Program-made: the position numbers and the translations under genes
Notes under the pieces: model-generated
The model's input: the letters and a program-made list of their open reading frames with translations, nothing else
Told to the model about the DNA's origin: nothing
Databases searched by the model: none
NCBI GenBank assembly: GCA_021234155.1
Contig: JAJEKV010000020.1
Span: 17,723,018 to 17,787,017, forward strand
From: Isoetes taiwanensis
Lineage: Eukaryota; Streptophyta; Lycopodiopsida; Isoetales; Isoetaceae
Reading direction: 5' to 3'
DNA: 64,000 nucleotides
Part shown: one piece after another, positions 56,471 to 64,000 of the stretch
How positions within the stretch are numbered: position 1 is the first letter of the stretch
How the letters are laid out: each line of letters begins with the position of its first letter

Positions 56471-57397
56471 TGTTGCCCCCAAAGGGCAACATTGCATTGA
56501 AGTTAGGTCAAGTCATTTTGGAAGGTCAAGTCAAAGAAGAGCTTGGTAGTCAACATTGATGTGGAGGTCAAGCAATATCAATTTTCAAAGGTCAACACAA
56601 ATATTCAAGGTCAACTTCCATGGAATGTATGCCATTTGAGGTCAAAGTTAGTCAAAAGATGCTTTATAAGATTATGGGTTAAGATGATTGAAGATGCTTT
56701 TGAAGATTGGAAGACAAAGTTTGGAAGACCCCATGGTACTTGATTCCACCCCTTATCCATTCTTATCCATCTTTTTATTCACACCCTATTCTTATCCTTT
56801 TGAAATTTTCTAGCCATTTTTCCCTATACCTATATTTTCTTTTGCTCACCCTTGCATACCATATCATGCTTTGCCCAATCCCTTCCTCCCTAATGCATCT
56901 TATTCCCCCATAAGTTGTTCTTACCATTGCCCTCCATATCTTTTGCCTCATTTTCACTTCCTATACCACACTTTTGCAAATACCCCTAGCCTAACTCTTT
57001 TTGCAACTTCCTATACCCTTATGCCTCACCTACCATTGTGCCATAAGTGACCATGTCATAAGTGTACCCTATGGAATATTCCCAATTATGATGCCTAAAC
57101 TTAGCATATTCCCAAAACATTAGGGTTACCATTGCTCAAGTGATCCAAATTCTCCAACTATCTTATGGGTGACCTCTTAAACCATAGCCCAGCTTTTCAA
57201 AATTGCAAAATACGGCATATTCCTGGTTTATACCCTAAGAAATACGGTCACCGTGATCGCTAAATTCTCTAAAAATACCGCTGTTCAAAACCTAAATCTG
57301 AAATGGGCTCAATCACGAATTGAATTCTTAAGTCAGAAGACTACCTATTCTTGATTCCCGCCTTAAGCCCTAAGATGCCTAACCATCAAATCTAAAA

Positions 57398-57406
57398 CTT
57401 ATATAC
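57398..57406 (+). promoter_or_regulatory. TATA box of Q LTR
   Basis: CTTATATACC about 930 bases into the LTR, matching the F1 copies on the other strand. Confidence 0.55.
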
Positions 57407-58277
57407 CGGCTAAACATTGATGTAGTTTTTGAAGGCCCGTATGCATCAAACCTCAACATTGATACATGCCGAGCATGATCCAAGACGCTTATGAAGTTTC
57501 GAAAGCATTCCACAGTTCGATTTGAGAAAATTGGACTGATTATCCTATTATGATATTATTACATGATATTTTGAGATCTTCTGATGATTGATTTAAGATC
57601 TTATGACTTATATCCACCTTGTATTACCTTTACATCAATAGAAATTGCATGCCAAATGTTAAAAGATTTGACTGTCATGATTTCTTAGTATTCTTGCCAT
57701 GCAAACATTTTTACAGTAAGATATTCTACAATCCATTCTTGCCTATGACCAGTTGCACCTCATTTTCAACTCTATTTGCACCTGTGTGCACAAAAAGTTC
57801 GAGCAAAAACCACTCCAAACTCAAGTTACAATTTTTTACATTCTGTCTGACATGATTTTAGACTGTTATGCACAAAACAATGTCAAAAAATAGTTTTAGT
57901 GATCCAAACTAGGATCTGATAGTTTGCCTCATATCCTTGAAGCCTATACTCCACCTTGATTTTAAAATTTCTCAAAAATTCCCCCTGTAACTCAAGTTCC
58001 AAAATTCTGAGATCTGTCTGTGGTTTTGACTGGTATTGACCAAAAATTGACTCAACTTTGAGCTTGAATATCAAACAGATTTGAGCTCAGACTCGGTCAA
58101 GATCTTTTCCACTGCATGCCTATAACTTTTCGACACCAGTCACAATCATTTGACCTCAGAAATCAACTCATCTATGCCAACTACATCGATTTGAATGAGG
58201 ACTCCTTATTTCTGAATTGGGAAAGGTATGAACATTTGATATTTGAGCTTTTTCTCTAAAAAATTCTTGTATAGACT

Positions 58278-58294
58278 GATCACCTTAAGTGATC
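58278..58294 (+). promoter_or_regulatory. Conserved palindrome near LTR end (F1)
   Basis: GATCACCTTAAGTGATC lies 80 bases before the LTR end. M4 has it at 59,391-59,407, and M1 at 6,346-6,362. Confidence 0.7.
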
Positions 58295-58374
58295 TGGAGG
58301 TTTTAACCCCAACTTGAGCATAATTTCAAGTTGGCTTATTGTGTTTGACTCTCTAGCCAGGTTGAGGGTCAACA

Positions 58375-59310
58375 AGACTCTATCAGGATCAATATTCCAT
58401 TTCATATGAATGGATATTTCTTGGTGCCTGTTAAGACACCAGTAGCCAAATTAACTCTCAGATCCACAAATGCCATTAATATGCCAAAACTCATTAGTAT
58501 CATGCCATTCTCCAATCGCCAATCTGTGAGAAATACTATTGAATAGCTGGCTGGAGTCCTCTCCTAGATCTCTAAGGGTTGATTTCTGATAATCAAAATC
58601 ATCAATAGTATCCCTTATATAAATTATGCCTCTATTAGTCCACTGTTTGGTTAACTTAGGAAAATTAGTGGCAAGACACATATTCGGATCATCCAAAATA
58701 AGAGAGGGACTCCAGAAAATAGGCTGGTCCTGAGAAAGGCCTTCTTTCCATGTGTACATACCTCTCACCTTTAACCATGCTCTAATCCATTTCTTGATAA
58801 TCAAAGGCATGGAGGCAGGGACAGTAAATTCGAAGTAAATGCTATGAGGCAGCTGCATTTTGAGGTTTCTCCACCAGCCAAAGGGATGACACTTTTCAAC
58901 ATAATGGAAGATGAGAACACTCACAGGGTGGTTGATCTGGTTGTTGCAGACCCTGAAGAAATATTTTGCAACCAAAGCAGTGGCCTGCTTCTCGATATTG
59001 ATAACTCCCAGACCCCCCTTACTTTTATGCTTGCAGCATTCATCCATAGAGATTGGGACCCAGCACATCCTGCTAGATCCACCTGCAATAAACCTTCCAA
59101 TGATACCTTGCATTTTAGCCAATACCTTCTTAGGTGCCATAATAATGGAGGATTGGTAGACCTGAGAGGAAGAAATGACTGAGACTGAATTGGCCAGAAT
59201 GGCTCTCCCATTTTTAGATAAAAATTTAGAATTAAGGGAGTCAACCTTTCTGTAGAATTTATCTAGCAGGTCCTCCCAAAGGTCACATGCATTAATTCTA
59301 ATAGCATAAG
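58375..59310 (-). pseudogene. LINE reverse transcriptase fragment, C-terminal part
   Basis: A minus-strand frame is open from the M4 junction (59,310) to the stop at 58,451, about 285 codons. It reads WEDLLDKFYRKVDSLNSKFL, then GRAILANSVSVISSSQVYQ, then KKVLAKMQGIIGRFIAGG and KGGLGVINIEKQATALVAK. This is the thumb and post-RT region typical of plant LINE (L1-like) polyproteins, where LSxxGRxxLIxSVL and GGLG motifs recur. The palm with the catalytic residues is cut off by M4. After the stop, 58,375-58,450 may be its 3' end. Plus-strand frames over it (58,844-59,182) are shadows. Confidence 0.82.
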
Positions 59311-61323
59311 TGTTGACCCTAAACCTGGCTTAAAGGTCAACCACAAGGATCCAACTTGAGTTTTCACTCAAATTGGGGTTAGAACCTCCAGATCACTTAA
59401 GGTGATCAGTCTATGCAAGAAAATTTCAAAGAAAAGTTCAAAAAGTTTGAGTTCTATACCTTTCCCATTTTTAAAAAGTGGCACCTTTGCCAAAACAATT
59501 GTGGTGTTGGAATGCAGATTGATTTTTCGAGTCAGATACTGTAGACTTGGTCAAAAAAGTTGTAGATACCCAACAGTAAAGTCTCTGACCAAGTCAGAGA
59601 TTTAATCTGTGAGTTATTCGAGTTCAAATTGGGGTCAAATTTTGGTCAATAGAGGTCAAATGTAGAAAACAGTGGATCGAAATTGAGATTTGGAGTTGCC
59701 AATCACATTTTTGAGAATTTCCAAAGCGTGTAGGTTGCAATGGTGCTAGGGAAGAGAGGCAAGTAGTCAAATCCTCATTTGGAGGTGTAGAGGTATTTTT
59801 TGGGACTGGATTTGGCAAAATACAGTAAAAAACAGTTCAAACCCGAGAGCAATTTTTTTGAATTTGATCTATACTTGGTATTTTTGAATGATTCCAACTC
59901 CTTTGGCTTTTTTCAAAACCCAAGGATAGGTGGCAAATAGGCCGAAGGTGTTAAAAACACTCAGGGATTTTTCTATAGAATTTTTTGTGGCACGAATTAC
60001 TAAGGAAAATATCAGAGACAAATTCAACAACTTGATAGTCAACTTGGATTGATATGAAGGTAAATATATCAAGATAATAACAGATAAGGATGCTTCATAG
60101 CTTCAAGTACAAGAAAATAATCATCAAAAGATGTCAACTAAATCTTGTAGATCCAGTTGAGGAGAGCTCAAGAACTTCAAGGATCGCCCGTGATCTTGCT
60201 CAAAGAATGATCAATGTATGATCTGAATACTTCTGGGCCTTCAAAAATCTTCTGATATTGTCTCCCGGTATATATGTTTTTGGTTTAATGGTTTCAGCAT
60301 ATTAGGGCTTAAATTTAGGCTTGATAAGATGCTTAAGAGCGGGAAATGCAGAAATAGGTAGGTTTTAGAGTTTAATGCTTCCATTCCGGCGTGATTCGAG
60401 CAAGTTTCCATAATTAGGGTTCGTTGATCCCAGATTTTTGAGCCGCATATATGCCCGAATATGTCAGATTTGACCATTTTTGAAAGCTTGGCCAATGGTT
60501 TAAAGGCTTTTACCCAAAAATATTGAAAGGGATTATAACTCATGGACCATGGAGAAGAATGTCCACACGCAAAAAAGAATAGGGAATCTTTGGGGCATCT
60601 TTAGGCAAGATTAGGAATATGCCACTATGAATATGATGACACAAGAATGAAGACAAAAGAATTCATGAAGGAACATTTGGGGGGCAAAGGAAATAATGGG
60701 GAATGGTATTTTTAAAACAAAGGCTTAGGTACATTTTTGGATGGACAAAGTGATGGCACACTGAGGGAAATGGTAGGGGATTTGAGGGAGATGGTAATTA
60801 TGGCAAAGCAAGCATGGCAAAAGAGTGAATAGTGGGTAGGAAGACAATATTGAGCCAAAAGTGCAACAATGGGGGTAGTGGGGTAAATGTTTATGGCAAT
60901 TTTTTTGAGGGCAATAGTGTAAAGTGGTCATGAAGAGTACATAGGGGAAATGCCATGGGGTAATTGGCAGATAAGTTATGGATATGGAAAGAAAATGGCT
61001 AGGCAAGGTGGGTGACAGGGGTGGAACCACATATAAGGGGGCCTTCCAAACTTCAACTTCCAAACTTCAAATAATGTCTTCCAAACTTCATAACCCAGAA
61101 TCTTCTAGAGCATATTCTTGATTAAGCATTTGACCTCAAATAAAGTACCTCTTGTGAAGTTTAAGTCTTGAGCATTTTTTGACTTGAAGCATGAACACAT
61201 TTTGACCTCCATATCAATGTTGAATGACAAGAATCTTCCAAACTTTGACCTAGTCTTCTGAAATGAGTTGACCTAGCTTGAATAAACAGATTTCTATTAG
61301 CATGTTGCCCTTTGGGGGCAACA
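59311..61323 (-). repeat. M4 3' LTR (F1 family, 2.01 kb)
   Basis: On the minus strand it starts TGTTGCCCCCAAAGGGCAACA at 61,323 and ends GGTCAACA at 59,311. The palindrome is at 59,391-59,407. It differs from the Q, M1 and M2 LTRs by many substitutions around 60,420-61,060, so it is a distinct subfamily member. Confidence 0.93.
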
Positions 61324-62089
61324 TCTCGCCAAAACAAAAGAATGGCTGGTCCCCTCAGCCATAAAGGGTCTTCAATCTTGTGCCAAGGTGCTTGAGTGGG
61401 AATCATGGTAGAGGGAGAATGAAATGTGCAAATGTTGGTGGAATAGAAGTGAATATGGTGGAGGGAGGATGTAAGTGGGATATGATAAGTGAAAAAGAAT
61501 GAGAATGAGTATGAGTATGATAGGATAGTGATGGGAATGGGGTGTATGGGGGGGAATGTGAGAATGTTGAAGTCTCGCCAAAACAAAAGAATGTGTGTCT
61601 CCTTGATATCTCCAAGGGCAACTCTGCTAGGATGGAAAAGCTGAATTGCAGAGTGCTTTCTTCTTAGGGAAATGAAAGAACAAGAATAAAAGGTTTAAAT
61701 GGAAGGCAGAGCTACTTATGGCAGATGAATAAGGATGGGAAAAGGGTGCACCTGTCATGGAAACACACAAACTAGTTAGTCTTAATACCTTGCAACTCTG
61801 CTATGATGGTGAAGCTGAATTTGCAGAGTGCACATTTGGGGAGATAAAATGGAAGAGCATGGCTAAATGGGGGCAGGACTACAATGAGACAGTGAATGAA
61901 AAAATGGAAAAGGGTGCTCCTGCAAATGACACTTGGCATGTTAATAAAACTCCTTGTCCTGAAACTGTTTAATAGCTCATCCTTCATACTGGCTAACCTG
62001 CAAACATAAACTTAATGAAGACATTAGTTCTAAATTTAAAACAGGGTGAAATCCAACCTATCTAATGTCTAACTTTAATTCTAACTTAT
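61324..62089 (-). other. M4 noncoding stretch between integrase and 3' LTR
   Basis: No gene is seen. It has the paired hairpin motifs (61,621-61,654 and 61,795-61,829; 174 bases apart), a GAATGAG/GTATGAG low-complexity run (~61,440-61,560), TCTCGCCAAAACAAAAGAA twice (61,324 and 61,575), and GGGGACCAGCC on the minus strand near 61,345-61,360. Confidence 0.77.
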
Positions 62090-63230
62090 TTAAATTCTAG
62101 AGCATAAAAAGGGACAAGCAAATGTGCTGATCCCAAGACTCTTCAGGTGAATAGTGTTGATAGGATTTGGAAGTGGCATCCCTGAAGTTAATTCTTTCAA
62201 CCAATAAGAATTGGTGCCTGCAGGTTCCAACACCTCATAAGGGCCCTCCCAAAGATTTTCAAACTTACTAGCTGAATCTTCCCTTGATTTATTCCATTTC
62301 AGAACTAGTTCTCCAGTCTTGAAGGTCCCTTGTATTTTATGAGCAGCTTTGAAAGCAGCCAAATCCTTGGCTTTTTTAAGCAAATTAGCATTCTCAGCTT
62401 CCATTCTATATTCTTCTAAATGCAAAAGGGTATCCAGTCTTTCCTGCAAGGCATACTCAAAAGGCAAACACAACTTATGAGCTAACCTCAGAGATGGAAG
62501 CTCAAGCTCTACTAGAAGCACAACTTCAATGCCATAAACTAAGTTAAAAGGGGTATGAGTGGTTGCTGCTTTGATGGTGACTCTATAAGCCCATAGGGCA
62601 TCCACTAGTTTAATATGCCAATCCTTTTGATTATCATCCACTGTTTTCTGCAAAATGCCCTTCAAAACTTTATTAGTAGCTTCTGCTTGACCATTACCTT
62701 GGGGATAGTAGGAGGAACTCTTGGTATGTTTGACTTTAAGAATGGTCAATAAATTAGCAATAACCTCTATCAGAATGTAATTGTAGAGGAATACCAAACC
62801 GTGCACAAATATATTCATGTAAGAACTTTGCTGTTGTAAGGGCATTAGCCTGTCTCAAAGGAATTGCCTCTGCCCATTTGGTAAAATAATCTGTAGCTAC
62901 AATAATGTGTTGATGTTGCCCTGCAGAAGAGGGGTTAATAGGACCAATATAATCTAATCCCCAAATTTGAAAAGGTCCTGGAGAAATTATGGGGTTTAGT
63001 GCAGCTGGGAGAAGGATCCTTTTGCCAAATATTTGGCACTTATGGCAAGATTTTATAGCAGTATAGCAATCTTTAAATATTGTAGGCCAATAGTAACCTG
63101 ACCTGAGATTTTTCTTGGCAGTAGTATCTCCAGCAAAATGGCCTCCACATACTCCTTCATGCATTTCTCTAATGATCAAGGCAGATTCTTCTTCATTGAC
63201 ACACCTCAATAATAGTCCATCCCTGTTGAC
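62090..63230 (-). CDS. int: M4 integrase, one 20-bp deletion
   Basis: The N-terminal zinc-binding domain reads MHEGVCGGHFAGDTTAKK and SCHKCQIFGKRILLP (63,165-63,005). The catalytic residues are in GLDYIGP (~62,955), LHSDRG (~62,780) and YYPQGNGQAEATNK (~62,690). GPYEVLEP in the C-terminal domain is followed by a stop near 62,090. Compared with Q (GAGGTACTCC...GAAGTTATTG at ~54,937-54,966) M4 lacks 20 bases just after HSDRG (~62,770), which shifts the frame. Otherwise it is open throughout. Confidence 0.94.
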
Positions 63231-63880
63231 TTTACATAAAACATCATTAATCATTTTGAACTGCCTGCACTTTTCTTTAAACCTCCTTTGTTGGCTCGAG
63301 GTCAATCCTGAGGGCATCTCCTTGAATTGTAGAAAATTCTTTGTAGGTAGCTGCCAATCCTGTTGGCCCTGCTCATCATCATCTGCCTGTAAATAAGCTA
63401 AGGCATCCACAAAATCAACAACTTCTACTACATCCTCATGGTCAAAGAAAATATAAGGTGAATAAAGACTGGGACTCTTCACTTGATGTAACTCTTTTAT
63501 AGAAATATCAAAGGTTTGTAACTTGCAAGCCCACCTTTGAATTTTTGGTTTAGAGGTAGCCTTACCAAATAACAAACCTGTTGGATTTTGCTTCATATAA
63601 ACTTGAACTGAACTCTTCAATAATAAATGACCTTGTCTGTCAATGAGAAACATGAGAGCAGCAACACTCTTCTCCATTCTGGTGTATTTTTCTTCAGTTG
63701 AACTCCACCGCTTTGTCGGGCAAAAGCTATGGTGTGCTTGTCCCGCAAATAGCTAAGCCTATGGCCTTTTTAGTAATAGTAATGTAGACCTCAAATGGCT
63801 TGGCCAAATCTGGTTTTTAGGAGAGTTGCTTCACAAATGGACTTTATAAGCAACTCAAAAGACTCTTGGCAACTGATGAC
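63231..63880 (-). CDS. M4 RT-linked RNase H (catalytic Asp lost) and spacer
   Basis: KPFEVYITITKKAIGLAI (63,805-63,752) carries TITKKA where a catalytic DAS motif is expected. After a garbled stretch (63,700-63,750) the frame is open from 63,677: EKSVAALMFLIDRQGHLLLK, then VQVYMKQNPTGLLF (TDH replaced by YMK), then RWACKLQTFDISIKELHQV. The spacer has FFDHEDVVEVVDFVDALAYL and QQRRFKEKCRQFKMINDVLC. It runs directly into integrase, with no further RNase H between. Confidence 0.9.
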
Positions 63881-64000
63881 CATGTGACAGAACATACTTG
63901 CTCTCGATTTGGAAATCCCCGCCTATTCTTGTCAAATTTTAGAAATAGGACTTATAATGTGATCAAAATTAGGAATATACATCCTAAGAAAACTAGTCAT
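63881..64000 (-). pseudogene. rt: M4 reverse transcriptase, C-terminal edge
   Basis: The minus strand at the window edge reads MTSFLRMYIPNFDHIISPIS, matching the RT thumb of M2 and P2. The catalytic part is outside the window. Confidence 0.8.

Larger units (their letters stand above)
33463..58374 (+). mobile_element. Q: F1 element, 3' half, split by P2
   Basis: Q is the host element for P2. Its visible parts are 33,463-33,649 and 54,763-58,374: integrase, noncoding stretch and a 3' LTR. Everything upstream of the integrase is missing, replaced by R2. The LTR and integrase put it in F1, closest to M4. Confidence 0.88.
56471..58374 (+). repeat. Q 3' LTR (F1 family, 1.90 kb)
   Basis: It starts TGTTGCCCCCAAAGGGCAACA, a 21-base inverted repeat, and ends GGGTCAACA. 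The TATA motif is at 57,398-57,406, and the palindrome GATCACCTTAAGTGATC at 58,278-58,294 is followed by TGGAGGTTTTAACCCC. It is followed by AGACT, the expected place of a target duplication whose partner is not in the window. Confidence 0.94.
59311..64000 (-). mobile_element. M4: F1 Ty3/gypsy element, 3' part (runs off the window)
   Basis: The 3' LTR (61,323-59,311), noncoding stretch, integrase, RNase H remnant and the end of RT are present; the rest lies beyond 64,000. Its integrase is nearly the same as that of Q. It sits inside the LINE fragment. Its sequence is much cleaner than M1 or M2. Confidence 0.93.

Noticed and set aside
58844-59182. Plus-strand frames of 82-112 codons
   Set aside because: They are antisense shadows of the LINE frame, which has recognisable motifs.
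1-64000. Host genes captured between elements
   Set aside because: Every stretch could be assigned to LTR, internal element sequence or the LINE; no frame outside these has a recognisable host protein motif.

Overview
The window is plant nuclear DNA made almost entirely of nested long-terminal-repeat retrotransposons of the Ty3/gypsy type, plus one piece of a LINE. I see no host protein gene, tRNA, rRNA or CRISPR array. The elements look like the plant Tat group: a Gag with CCHC zinc knuckles, a protease with D-G-G instead of D-T-G, two RNase H domains, an integrase without chromodomain, and a primer site resembling the 3' end of plant tRNA-Gln. A large-genome land plant is likely; I cannot name the species.

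Three families are present. F1 (elements M1, M2, M4 and Q) has ~1.9-2.0 kb LTRs (TGTTGCCCC...GTCAACA). F2 (P1, P2) has ~2.3 kb LTRs (TGTTGCCCTGC...CATCAACA). F3 (R1, R2) has ~2.6 kb LTRs ending CTCCAACA. The domain order, read in all three families, is Gag - protease - archaeal-type RNase H - reverse transcriptase - degenerate Ty3-type RNase H - integrase. In the Tat elements I know, the extra RNase H lies after the RT-linked RNase H, so its position upstream of RT is the most notable biological point.

Layout: 1-3,396 is the gag end and 5' LTR of R1 (minus). 3,397-3,583 is a scrap of Q integrase (plus). 3,584-22,990 is P1 (plus), whose gag is split by M1 (minus, 6,266-16,512). 23,000-33,462 is R2 (minus). 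33,463-33,649 is Q integrase again. 33,650-54,762 is P2 (plus), split by M2 (minus, 36,339-46,582). P2 sits in Q's integrase with a CCCTA target duplication. 54,763-58,374 is the rest of Q with its 3' LTR. 58,375-59,310 is a LINE RT fragment (minus). 59,311-64,000 is M4 (minus), running off the window.

Two large-scale features cut across this. First, 1-22,990 and 30,060-53,035 are the same arrangement, including the same nested insertion points, so a unit of about 30 kb is tandemly repeated, or the assembly contains the locus twice. The join is at ~22,990, where a P1 LTR fragment meets a truncated R2 LTR. Second, differences between the copies cluster at CAG/CTG (CHG) sites as small garbled substitutions and indels, while 54.8-63.7 kb reads almost cleanly. 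This fits nanopore basecalling error at methylated CHG sites better than mutation, so many of the frameshifts described below may be artefacts.

The parts work as autonomous retrotransposons: LTR promoters (TATA boxes noted), a tRNA primer site, Gag for the particle, and pol for replication and integration. No element in the window is intact as written.
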